Of a DNA stretch of 42,156 nt, positions 11,189 through 22,181 are shown one piece after another. Position 1 is the stretch's first letter. Each line of letters starts with the position of its first letter. The notes beneath the pieces were generated by a model, which worked only from the letters and a program-made list of their open reading frames with translations, did not search any database and was not told the origin of the DNA. The position numbers and the translations under genes were made by a program. The DNA comes from Nemertoderma westbladi (taxonomy: Eukaryota; Xenacoelomorpha; Nemertodermatida; Nemertodermatidae): positions 1 to 42,156 of the forward strand of contig JAUCBJ010008409.1 of NCBI GenBank assembly GCA_032718475.1, written 5' to 3'.

Positions 11189-11900
11189 CAACATTACGAC
11201 AATAATTGTTTGTGGCTGTAACAACATTACGACAATTGTTTGTGGCTGTCACAAAATTACGACAATTGTTTGTAGCTGTCACAACATTACGACAATTGTT
11301 TGTAGCTATCACAACATTCGGACAATTGTTTGTGGCTGTCACAGAATTACTACAATTGTTTGTGGCTGTCACAACATTACGACAATTGTTTGTAGTTGTC
11401 ACTACATTACGACAATTGTTTGTAGCTGTCACAACATTCATACAATTGTTTGTTGCTGTCACAACATTTGTACGATTGTTTGTGGCTGTCACAACATTAC
11501 GACAATTGTTTGTAGCTGTCACAACATTCGTACAATTGTTTGTGGCTGTCACAACATTACGACAATTGTTTGTGGCTGTCACAACATTGCGACAATTGTT
11601 TGTAGCTGACACAACATTACGACAATTGTTTGTTGCTGTCACAACATTACGACAATTGTTTGTGGCTGTAACAACATTGCGACAATTGTTTGTGGCTGTC
11701 ACAACATTACGACAATTGTTTGAGGCTGTCACAACCTTGCGACAATTGTTTATGACTGTCACAACATTAGGATATTTTTTGTGGCTGTCATAATATTGCG
11801 ACAATTGTTTGAGGCTGTCACAATATTGCGACAATCAATTGTTTTTGGCTGTCAAAACATTACGACAATTGTTTGTGGCTGTCACAACATTCGGACAATT
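11189..11900. repeat. 30-bp minisatellite, continuation after LINE copy 2
   Basis: About 24 units of the 30-bp repeat in register. It ends by running from a unit start (GTTTG) straight into the conserved pre-exon sequence GTTTGCAAGAGTTAC at 11901. The shared GTTTG suggests a recombination point within microhomology. Confidence 0.9.
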
Positions 11901-11928
11901 GTTTGCAAGAGTTACTTTTTGCAAACCT
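11901..11928. repeat. Pre-exon inverted repeat, copy 2
   Basis: GTTTGCAA, ten spacer bases, then TTGCAAAC. It is present about 50 bp before the acceptor of every exon copy; the arms extend to a perfect 10 bp (AGGTTTGCAA / TTGCAAACCT) in copies 3-5. In an RNA it would form a short hairpin. Role unknown. Confidence 0.7.
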
Positions 11929-11977
11929 GCAAGCATTGTTTTATTAACACAATCCAATGTATCTATATTTTTTCTAG

Positions 11978-12106
11978 TTTAACGAAGAAATTGACGACAT
12001 AACGGATAATATTCCGTTGATATTGGGTGGCTCTGCTGCTCCTGATAAGCAACCGATCTGCACAAGCGATCTTGATCTGCTCGATGAACCCACCGCTGAT
12101 AAGGAG
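11978..12106 (+). CDS. Candidate exon 2 (43-codon repeat)
   Basis: Same 129-bp block as exon 1, with the same acceptor (TTTTTTCTAG) and donor (GAG|GTAAAT). It reads to the same peptide, FNEEIDDITD to DLLDEPTADKE. The upstream flank, exon and about 130 bp of downstream intron are essentially identical to copies 1 and 3, so these three form one recent subfamily. The distance from exon 1 is 2928 bp, which includes the inverted LINE. Product unknown. Confidence 0.5.
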
Positions 12107-12237
12107 GTAAATTTACACACTTATATTATTTTGATGATAAATTTAAATATTTAGTTGATGATTAATTGTGACATTTGTTTGTGTATGTCAGTCACAAAAT
12201 TATTGCAATTATTAGCAGCTGCCACAACATTTTGGTA

Positions 12238-12771
12238 TTAGTTTGTGGCTGTCACAACATTACGACAATAATTGTTTGTGACTGTCACAACATTACGACA
12301 ATAATTGTTTGTGGCTGTCACAACATTACGACAATAATTGTTTGTGGCTGTCACAACATTACGACAATTGTTTATTGCTGTCACAACATTACGACAATTG
12401 TTTGTGGCTGTAACAACATTGCGACAATTGTTTGTGGCTGTCACAACATTACGACAATTGTTTGTGGCTGTCACAACCTTGCGACAATTGTTTGTGACTG
12501 TCACAACATTACGATATTTTTTGTGGCTGTCATAATATTGCGACAATTGTTTGTGGCTGTCACAATATTGCGACAATTGTTTTTGGCTGTCAAAACATTA
12601 CGACAATTGTTTGTGGCTGTCACAACATTCGGACAATTGTTTGTGGCTGTCACAACATTGCGACAAATGTTTGTGGCTGTCACAACATTCAGACAATTGT
12701 TTGTGGCTGTTACAAAATTACTACAATTGATTGTGGCTGTCACAATATTCCGAAGTTGTTTGTGACTGTCC
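12238..12771. repeat. 30-bp minisatellite between exons 2 and 3
   Basis: About 18 units of the 30-bp repeat, the first few in the 33-bp form (ACAATAATTG). This is the shortest inter-exon array; the whole proposed intron is 796 bp. Confidence 0.9.
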
Positions 12772-12824
12772 CAACACAGTTAGTTTTAGCTGTGAGATTT
12801 TGTGTGTGAAACTACCATGGTAAG

Positions 12825-12854
12825 AGGTTTGCAAGAGTTACTTTTTGCAAACCT
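12825..12854. repeat. Pre-exon inverted repeat, copy 3
   Basis: AGGTTTGCAA (12825-12834) and TTGCAAACCT (12845-12854) are perfect 10-bp complements around a 10-base loop. The same structure occurs at 14499-14528 and 18119-18148. In the first exon copy (8843-8872) the left arm has lost one T. Confidence 0.75.
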
Positions 12855-12902
12855 GCAAGCATTGTTTATTAACACAATCCAATGTATCTATATTTTTTCT
12901 AG

Positions 12903-13031
12903 TTTAACGAAGAAATTGACGACATAACGGATAATATTCCGTTGATATTGGGTGGCTCTGCTGCTCCTGATAAGCAACCGATCTGCACAAGCGATCTTGA
13001 TCTGCTCGATGAACCCACCGCTGATAAGGAG
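12903..13031 (+). CDS. Candidate exon 3 (43-codon repeat)
   Basis: Third copy, identical in translation to exons 1 and 2, with TTTTTTCTAG before it and GAG|GTAAAT after it. Joining exons 1, 2 and 3 keeps phase 0 throughout (..DKE then FNEE..). The region just upstream carries a variant flank (GTGTGTGAAACTACCATGGTAA) shared with copies 4 and 5 but absent before copies 1 and 2. Product unknown. Confidence 0.5.
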
Positions 13032-13489
13032 GTAAATTTACACACTTATATTATTTTGATGATAAATTTAAATATTTAGTTGATGATTAATTGTGACATT
13101 TGTTTGTGTATGTCAGTCACAAAATTATTGCAATTATTAGCAGCTGCCACAACATTTTGGTATTAGTTTGTGGCTGTCACAACATTACGACAATAATTGT
13201 TTGTGACTGTCACAACATTACGACAATAATTGTTTGTGGCTGTCACAACATTACGACAATAATTGTTTGTGGCTGTCACAACATTACTACAATTGTTTGT
13301 AGCTGTGGCAAGATTGCGATAATTGTTTTTTGCTTTCACAACATTACGACAATAATTGTTTGTGGCTGTCACGACATTCGGACAATTGTTTGTGGCTGTC
13401 ACAACATTACGACAATTGTTTGTAGCTGTCACAACATTGCAACAATTGTTTGTGGCTGTCTCAACATTACGAAAATTGTTTGTAGCTGT

Positions 13490-13645
13490 CCCGGTTGCAC
13501 GGCATACTGCAACACAGCAGTTGTTCGTTGCTGATACAGAATTTCTCCATTGTTTGTGCGTATCACAAAACTACGACTATTGTTTGTGGCTGTCATAACA
13601 TTCTGACAATTGTTTGCGGCTGTCACAACATTCTGAAATTGTTTG
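13490..13645. repeat. Linker block 1 within the minisatellite
   Basis: A segment that is not made of 30-bp units. It begins CCCGGTTGCACGGCATACTG, contains GTGGCTGATACAGAATTTCT and ATCACAAAACTACGACTATT, then fades into the minisatellite. It recurs seven times, starting at 13490, 13893, 16208, 16431, 16992, 17549 and 20789 (the last one diverged). It acts as the higher-order marker of the array. No function recognised. Confidence 0.85.
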
Positions 13646-13892
13646 TGACTGTCACGACATTACGACAAGTTTTTGTGGCTGTCACAATATTGCGACAATT
13701 GTTTGTGGCTCTCACAATATTGAGACAATTGTTTGTGGCTGTCACAACATTACGACAATTGTTTGTGGCTGTCACAACATTACGACAATTGTTTGTGGCT
13801 TTTAAAACATTACGAAAATTGTTTGTAGCTGTCACAACATTGCGACAATTGTTTGTGGCTGTCTCAACAGTACGAAAATTGTTTGTAGCTGT

Positions 13893-14050
13893 CCCGGTTG
13901 CACGGCATACTGCAACACAGCAGTTGTTTGTGGCTGATACAGAATTTATCCATTGTTTGTGCGTATCACAAAACTACGACTATTGTTTGTGGCTGTCATA
14001 ACATTCTGGCAATTGTTTGCGGCTGTCACAACATTCTGAAATTGTTTGTG
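13893..14050. repeat. Linker block 2 within the minisatellite
   Basis: Second copy of the CCCGGTTGCACGGC block, 403 bp after the first. It differs by small substitutions such as TTTATCCATTG for TTTCTCCATTG. Confidence 0.85.
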
Positions 14051-14576
14051 ACTGTCACAACATTACGACAATTATATGTGGCTGTCATAATATTGCGACA
14101 ATTGGTTGTGGCTGTCACAATATTGCGACAATTGCTTGTGGCTGTCACAACATTACTACAATTGTTTGTGGCTGTCACAACATTACGACAATTGTTTGTG
14201 GCTGTCACAACATTCGGACAATTGTTTGTGGCTGTCACAACATTACGACAATTGTTTGTGGCTGTTACAACATTGCGACAATTGTTTGTGGCTGTCACAA
14301 CATTCGGACAATTGTTTGTGGCAGTCCCAACATTGCGACAAATGTTTGTGGATGTCACAACATTCAGACAATTGTTTGTGGCTGTCACAAAATTACTACA
14401 ATTGATTGTGGCTGTCACAATATTCGGAAAATTTTGTTAGTGTCCCAACACAGTTAGTTTTAGCTGTGAGATTTTGTGTGTGAAACTACCATGGTAAGAG
14501 GTTTGCAAGAGTTACTCTTTGCAAACCTGCAAGCATTGTTTATTAACACAATCCAATGTATCTATATTTTTTCTAG

Positions 14577-14705
14577 TTTAACGAAGAAATTGACGACATA
14601 ACGGATAATATTCCGTTGATATTGGGTGGCTCTGCTGCTCCTGTTAAGCAAACGATCTGCATAAGCGATGTTGATCTGCTCGATGACCTCACCGCTGATA
14701 AAGAG
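14577..14705 (+). CDS. Candidate exon 4 (43-codon repeat, divergent)
   Basis: Same length and splice sites (TTTTTTCTAG before, GAG|GTAAAT after) and an open frame throughout. The peptide differs from exon 1 at about seven residues, for example APVKQTICISDVD and DDLTADKE. All but one of the base changes I see between copies alter an amino acid (the synonymous one is AAG to AAA), yet none makes a stop or a frameshift. The following intron start (AAAAGTTTATTTGAAG) defines a second subfamily shared with exon 5. Product unknown. Confidence 0.48.
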
Positions 14706-14769
14706 GTAAATTTACACATTTATATTATTTTGATGATAAATTTAAAAGTTTATTTGAAGATTAATTCTA

Positions 14770-17700
14770 ATATTACGGCAATTGTTTGTAGCTGTCACAA
14801 TATTACGACAATTGTTTGAAGCTGTCACAATATTACGACAATTGTTTGTGGCTGTCACAACATTACTACAATTGTTTGTGGCTGTCACAATATTGAGACA
14901 ATTGTTTGTGGCTTTCACAACATTACGACAATTGTTTGTGACTGTCACAACATTACGACAATTGTTTGTGGCTGTCACAACATTGTGACAATTGATTGTG
15001 GCTGTCACAATATTACGACAATTGTTTGTAGCTGTCACAATATTACGACAATTGTTTGAAGCTGTCACAATATTACGACAATTGTTTGTGGCTGTCGCAA
15101 CATTACGACAATTGTTTGTGGCTGTCACAAAATTGTGACAATTGATTGTGGTTGTCACAATATTACGACAATTGTTTGTAGCTGTCACAATAATACGACA
15201 ATTGTTTGTAGCTGTCACAATATTACTACGGCAATTGTTTGTGGCTGTTACAACATTCCTGCAATTTTTGTGGATGTCACAATATTACGACAATTGTTTG
15301 TAGCTGTCACAATATTACGACAATTGTTTGTAGCTGTCACAATATTACGACAATTGTTTGTGGCTGTCGCAACATTACGACAATTATTTGTGGCTGTCAC
15401 AACATTGTGACAATTGATTGTGGCTGTCACAATATTAGGACAATTGTTTGTAGCTGTCACAATATTACGACAATTCTTTGTGGCTGTCATTACATTGCGT
15501 CAATTGTTTGAGGCTGTCACAATATTGCTACAATTGTTTGTGGTTGTCACAACATTGCGACAATTGTATGTGGCTGTCACAACATTGTGACAATTGATTG
15601 TGGCTGTCAGAATATTGCGATAATTATTTGTGGCTGTCGCAACATTACGACACTTGTTTGTGGCTGTCACAACATTCGGACAATTGTTTGTGGCCATCAC
15701 AACATTACGACAATTTTTTGTGGCTGTCACAATATTATGACAATTGTTTGTGACTGTCGTAACATTACGACAATTGTTTGTGGCTCTCACAACATTCGGA
15801 CAATTGTTTGTGGCCGTCACAACATTACGACAATTGTTTGTGGTTGTCACAATATTGCTACAATTGTTTGTGGCTGTCACAATATTGCGACAATTGTTTG
15901 TGACTGTCACAACATTACGACAATTTTTTGTGGCTGTCACAATATTGCAACAATTGTTTGTGGCTGTCACATTATTGAGACAATTGTTTGTGGCTTTCAC
16001 AACATTACGACAATTGTTTGTGGCTGTCACAACATTACGACAATTGTTTGTGGCTTTCAAAACATTACGAAAATTGTTTGTAGCTGTAACAACATTGCGA
16101 CAATTGTTTGTGGCTGTCTCAACATTACGAAAATTGTTTGTAGCTGTCACAACATTGCGACAATTGTTTGTGGCAGTCTCAACATTACGAAAATTGTTTG
16201 TAGCTGTCCCGGTTGCACGGCATACTGCAACACAGCAGTTGTTGGTGGCTGATACAGAATTTCTCCATTGTTTGTGCGTATCACAAAACTACGACTATTG
16301 TTTGTGGCTGTCATAACATTCTGACAATTGTTTGCGGCTGTCACAACATTCTGAAATTGTTTGTGACTGTCACGACATTACTACAATTTTTTGTGGCTGT
16401 CTCAACATTACGAAAATTGTTTGTAGCTGTCCCGGTTGCACGGCATACTGCAACACAGCAGTTGTTCGTGGCTGATACAGAATTTCTCCATTGTTTGTGC
16501 GTATCACAAAACTACGACTATTGTTTGTGGCTGTCATAACATTCTGACAATTGTTTGCTTGCGGCTGTCACAACATTCTGAAATTGTTTGTGACTGTCAC
16601 GACATTACTACAATTTTTTGTGGCTGTCACAATATTGCGACAATTGTTTGTGGCTGTCTGTCACAATATTGCGACAATTGTTTATGGCTGTCACAATATT
16701 GAGACAATTGTTTGTGGCTGTCACAACATTACGACAATTGTTTGTGGCTTTCAAAATATTACGAAAATTGTTTGTAGCTGTCACAACATTACGACAATTG
16801 TTTGTGGCTGTCACAACATTACGACAATTGTTTGTGGCTTTCAAAACATTACGAAAATTGTTTGTAGCTGTAACAACATTGCGACAATTGTTTGTGGCTT
16901 TCAAAACATTACGAAAATTGTTTGTAGCTGTCACAACATTGCGACAATTGTTTATGGCTGTCTCAACATTACGAAAATTGTTTGTAGCTGTCCCGGTTGC
17001 ACGGCATACTGCAACACAGCAGTTGTTCGTGGCTGATACAGAATTTCTCCATTGTTTGTGCGTATCACAAAACTACGACTATTGTTTGTGGCTGTCATAA
17101 CATTCTGACAATTGTTTGCGGCTGTCACAACATTCTGAAATTGTTTGTGACTGTCACGACATTACTACAATTTTTTGTGGCTGTCACAATATTGCGACAA
17201 TTGTTTGTGGCTGTCTGTCACAATATTGCGACAATTGTTTATGGCTGTCACAATATTGAGACAATTGTTTGTGGCTGTCACAACATTACGACAATTGTTT
17301 GTGGCTTTCAAAATATTACGAAAATTGTTTGTAGCTGTCACAACATTACGACAATTGTTTGTGGCTGTCACAACATTACGACAATTGTTTGTGGCTTTCA
17401 AAACATTACGAAAATTGTTTGTAGCTGTAACAACATTGCGACAATTGTTTGTGGCTGTCTCAACATTACGAAAATTGTTTGTAGCTGTCACAACATTGCG
17501 ACAATTGTTTGTGGCAGTCTCAACATTACGAAAATTGTTTGTAGCTGTCCCGGTTGCACGGCATACTGCAACACAGCAGTTGTTGGTGGCTGATACAGAA
17601 TTTCTCCATTGTTTGTGCGTATCACACAACTACGACTATTGTTTGTGGCTGTCATAACATTCTGGCAATTGTTTGCGGCTGTCACAACATTCTGAAATTG

Positions 17701-18055
17701 TTTGTGACTGTCACAACATAACGACAATTTTTTGTGGCTGTCATAATATTGCGACAATTGTTTGCGGCTGTCACAATATTGCGACAATTGCTTGTGGCTG
17801 TATTACTACAATTGTTTGTGGCTGTCACAACATTACGACAATTGTTTGTGGCTATCACAACATTCGGACAATTGTTTGTGGCTGTTACAACATTGCGACA
17901 ATTGTTTGTGGCTGCCACAACATTCGGAAAATTGTTTGTGGCAGTCCCAACATTGCGACAAATGTTTGTGGCTGCCACAACATTCAGACAATTGTTTGTG
18001 GCTGTCACAAAATTACTACAATTGATTGTGGCTGTGACAATATTCGGAAAATTTT
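14770..18055. repeat. 30-bp minisatellite between exons 4 and 5
   Basis: About 3.3 kb of 30-bp units with four linker blocks (16208, 16431, 16992, 17549). Most of it keeps exact 30-bp register. Exceptions include a 4-base insertion GGCTGTCTGTCAC at about 16655 and 17212, and GCTTGCGG at about 16557. Confidence 0.9.
16431..17549. repeat. Tandem duplication of a 557-561 bp linker-plus-array block
   Basis: The block from the linker at 16431 to 16992 is repeated from 16992 to 17549, with the same unit order including the private GGCTGTCTGTCAC insertion. The first copy carries an extra GCTT, explaining 561 against 557 bp. Confidence 0.85.
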
Positions 18056-18196
18056 GTTAGTGTCCCAACACAGTTAGTTTTAGCTGTGAGATTTTGTGTG
18101 TGAAACTACCATGGTAAGAGGTTTGCAAGAGTTACTTTTTGCAAACCTGCAAGCATTGTTTATTGACACAATCCAATGTATCTATATTTTTTCTAG

Positions 18197-18325
18197 TTTA
18201 ACGAAGAAATTGACGACATAACGGATAATATTCCGTTGATATTGGGTGGCTCTGCTGCTCCTGATAAGCAACCGATCTGCATAAGCAATCTTGATCTGCT
18301 CGATGACCTCACCGCTGATAAAGAG
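18197..18325 (+). CDS. Candidate exon 5 (43-codon repeat)
   Basis: Fifth copy, 129 bp, open, with acceptor TTTTTTCTAG and donor GAG|GTAAAT. It differs from exon 1 by T to I, D to N, E to D and P to L changes plus one synonymous AAG to AAA. It groups with exon 4 (DDLTADKE). No further copy was seen before 21222 or in the rest of the window. Together the five exons would add 215 residues. Product unknown. Confidence 0.5.
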
Positions 18326-18391
18326 GTAAATTTACACACTTATATTATTTTGATGATAAATTTAAAAGTTTATTTGAAGATTAATTCTAAT

Positions 18392-21222
18392 ATTACGGCA
18401 ATTGTTTGTGGCTGTTACAACATTTGGACAATTGTTTGTGGCCGTCACAACATTGTGACAATTGATTGTGGCTGTCACAATATTACGACAATTGTTTGTG
18501 GCTGTCACAATATTACGACAATTGTTTGTGGCCGTCACAACATTGTGACAATTGATTGTGGCTGTCACAATATTACGACAATTGTTTGTGGCTGTCACAA
18601 TATTACGACAATTGTTTGTGGCTGTCACAATATTACGACAATTGTTTGTAGCTGTCACAATGTTACGACAATTGTTTGTGGCTGTCACAATATTACGACA
18701 ATTGTTTGTGGCTGTCACAATATTACGACAATTGTTTGTAGCTGTCACAATGTTACGACAATTGTTTGTGGCTGTCGCAACAATACGACAATGGTTTGTG
18801 GCTGTCACAACATTGTGACAATTGATTGTGGCTGTCACAATATTACGACAATTGTTTGTAGCTGTCACAATATTACGACAATTCTTTGTGGCTGTCATTA
18901 CATGACGTCAATTGTTTGAGGCTGTCATAATATTGCTACAATTGTTTGTGGTTGTCACAACATTGCGACAATTGTTTGTGGCTGTCACAACATTGTGACA
19001 ATTGATTGTGGCTGTCAGAATATTGCGACAATTGTTTGCGGCTGTCGCAACATTACGACAATTGTTTCTGGCTGTCACAACATTCGGACAATTGTTTGTG
19101 GCCGTCACAACATTACAACAATTTTTTGTGGCTGTCACAATATTACGACAATTGTTTGTGACTGTCGCAACATTACGACAATTGTTTGTGGCTGTCACAA
19201 CATTCGGACAATTGTTTGTGGCCGTCACAACATTACGACAATTGTTTGTGGTTGTCACAACACTACGACAATTATTGTTTGTAGCTGTCACAATATTACG
19301 ACAATTGTTTGTGGCTGTCACAATATTACGACAATTGTTTGTAGCTGTCACAATGTTACGACAATTGTTTGTGGCTGTCACAATATTACGACAATTGTTT
19401 GTGGCTGTCACAATATTGCGACAATTGTTTGTAGCTGTCACAATGTTACGACAATTGTTTGTGGCTGTCGCAACATTACGATAATGGTTTGTGGCTGTCA
19501 CAACATTGTGACAATTGATTGTGGCTGTCACAATATTACGACAATTGTTTGTAGCTGTCACAATATTACGACAATTCTTTGTGGCTGTCATTACATGACG
19601 TCAATTGTTTGAGGCTGTCATAATATTGCTACAATTGTTTGTGGTTGTCACAACATTGCGACAATTGTTTGTGGCTGTCACAACATTGTGACAATTGATT
19701 GTGGCTGTCAGAATATTGCGACAATTGTTTGTGGCTGTCACAACATTCGGACAATTGTTTGTGGCCGTCACAACATTACAACAATTTTTTGTGGCTGTCA
19801 CAATATTACGACAATTGTTTGTGACTGTCGCAACATTACGACAATTGTTTGTGGCTGTCACAACATTCGGACAATTGTTTGTGGCCGTCACAACATTACG
19901 ACAATTGTTTGTGGTTGTCACAACACTACGACAATTGTTTGTGGCTATCACAATATTCGGACAATTGTTTGTGGCCGTCACAACATTACGACAATTGTTT
20001 GTAGCTGTCACAATATTACGACAATTGTTTGTGGCTGTCGCAACATTACGACAATTGTTTGTGGCTGTCACAACATTCGGACAATTGTTTGTGGCCGTCA
20101 CAACATTACGACAATTATTTGTGGTTGTCACAACATTACGACAATTTTTTGCGGCTGTCACAACAATCCGGCAATTGTTTGCGGCTGTCACAACATTCCG
20201 GAAATTGTTTGTAGCTGACACAACAATACGACAATTATTTGTGGCTGTCACACCATTACGACAATTGTTTGTGGCTGTCACAACATTCCGACAATTGTTT
20301 GCGGCTGTTACAATATTACGACATTTGTTTGTGGCTGTCACAACATTGCGACAATTTGTTGTGGCTGTCACAACATTACGAAAATTGATTTCTGCTGTCA
20401 AAATATTCCGACAATTATTTGCGGCTGTCACAATATTACGACAATTGTTTGTGGCTGTCACAACATTACGACAATTGTTTGTGGCTGTCACAACCTTGCG
20501 ACAATTGTTTGTGGCTGTCACAACATTGCGACAATTTGTTGTGGCTGTCACAACATTTCGACAATTTTTTGTGGCTGTCACAACATTCCGGCAATTGAAC
20601 GTGGCTGTCACAATATTACGACAATTATTTGTAGCTGTCACAATACTGCGACAATTGTTTGTGGCTGTCACAACATTGCGACAATTTGTTGGGGCTGTCA
20701 CATCATTTCGACAATTTTTTGTGGCTGTCACAACATTCCGGCAATTGTACGTGGCTGTCTCAACATTCCGACAATTGTTTGTAGCTGTCACGGTTGCACG
20801 GCAGACTGCAACACTGCAGTTGTTTGTGGCTGATACAGAATTCCTCCATTGTTTGTGCGTATCACAAAACTACGACTATTGTTTGTGGCTGTCACAACAT
20901 TCCGGCAATTGTTTGCAGCTGTTACAACATTTCTGCAATTTTTTGTGGCTGTCACAATATTACTACAATTGTTTGTAGCTGTCACAACTTTGCGATAATA
21001 ATTGTTTGTGGCAGTCACAAAATTACTACAACTGTTTTTAGCTGTCACAACATTGCGACAATTGTTTGTTGCTTTCACAACATTACGACAATAATTGTTT
21101 GTGGTTGTGACAAAATTACTACAATTATTTGTGGCTGTCACAACATTGCAACAATATTTGTTTGTGGCTGTGACAAAATTACTGCAATTGTTTGTGGCTG
21201 TCACAATATTCCGAAATTGTTT
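18392..21222. repeat. 30-bp minisatellite after exon 5
   Basis: About 94 units. A block of about 690 bp starting near 18905 (ATGACGTCAATTGTTTGAGG) is repeated near 19598, showing another higher-order duplication. The end (20990-21222) has more 33-bp and irregular units, then passes into the 37-bp satellite at GTTTGCCCAAAAGTGGGGG. Confidence 0.9.
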
Positions 21223-21702
21223 GCCCAAAAGTGGGGGTGTTGGGGACGATAGCCCCCAAGAAAATAAGTGGTGGTGTTGGGGACGATAGCCCCCAAGAAA
21301 AGAAGTGGGGGTGTTGGGGACGCTAGCCCCCAAGAAAAGAAATGGGGGTGTTGGGGACGATAGCCCCCAAGAAAAGAAGTGGGGGTGTTGGGGACGATAG
21401 CCCCCAAGAAAAGAAGTGGGGGTGTTGGGGACGATAGCCCCCAAGAAAAGAAGTGGGGGTGTTGGGGACGATAGCCCCCAAGAAAAGAAGTGGGGGGTTG
21501 GGGACGATAGCCCCCACGAAAATAAGTGGGGGTGTTGGGGACGATAGCCCCCAAGAAAAGAAGTGGGGGTGTTGGGGACGATAGCCCCCAAGAAAAGAAG
21601 TGGGGGTGTTGGGGACAATAGCTCCCAAGAAAAGATGTGGGGGTGTTGCGGACGATAGCCCCCAAGAAACGAAGTGGGGGTGTTGGGGACGATAGCCCTT
21701 AT
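21223..21702. repeat. 37-bp satellite array, second locus
   Basis: About 13 units of the same 37-bp satellite found at 470-7390, joined directly to the 30-bp minisatellite on the left. It ends at GATAGCCC|TTATGTTATACTG exactly as the first array does, showing that the satellite edge and flank were duplicated together. Confidence 0.93.
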
Positions 21703-22181
21703 GTTATACTGTTACCCTTTACTCATAGCCATAGATCATTTTAGGCATATTGATTCTGAAAAAACGGAGAAGACCCTATAATAGTCAATGTGGGCCAGTC
21801 TGAATGAATACAAAGGTTTTCTTCACATAATGTTAATATTGGTGCTTTAACGTACTTGTAGCTCATTCACATTTGACTTAAGACATATATATGTGAAGTC
21901 ATTGCATTTTACTCATAGCCAGACTTCTATCATATTAAAGTTATTAATCAAACGGCAAGCCGACTTCAGGGCGCGACAATGCATTTCGTGCACTGACTGA
22001 GAAATAAAGGAGTTTCTTTACGCCCGACTCTATCTGTTTTATTATACAATCCAATTAATTTCTCCCACTAGGGGCATCATCAGGGAAATAAACTAAAAAA
22101 ACAGAAATACCGCACAAGTTATTTAAGATGAGGAAGACTTGTAAGTATGGCTTGGAGTATATTATATAAACCTAAAATGGC
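21703..22181. repeat. Duplicated unique flank, copy B
   Basis: Second copy of 7391-7871. It differs by a 4-base insertion near 22030 and a few substitutions, and diverges after AAACCTAAAATGG. Offset from copy A is about 14.31 kb. Confidence 0.9.

Larger units (their letters stand above)
13163..14447. repeat. 30-bp minisatellite between exons 3 and 4
   Basis: 30- and 33-bp units interrupted by two linker blocks (starting 13490 and 13893). Unit variants with AATATT, CATTCGG or CATTGCG in place of CATTACG are mixed. Confidence 0.88.

Noticed and set aside
12780-12819. A 40-bp mini-exon between CCAACACAG and ATG|GTAAGAGG before exons 3, 4 and 5
   Set aside because: The splice-like ends are attractive, but the acceptor lacks a pyrimidine tract, two of three frames have stops, the length breaks phase, and it is absent before exons 1 and 2.
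9181-20978. Many open frames of 60-430 codons on both strands (repeats of VAVTTLRQLF, CGCHNITTIV or TATNNCRNVV)
   Set aside because: The 30-bp unit is a multiple of three and stop-free in several frames, so these are translations of minisatellite.
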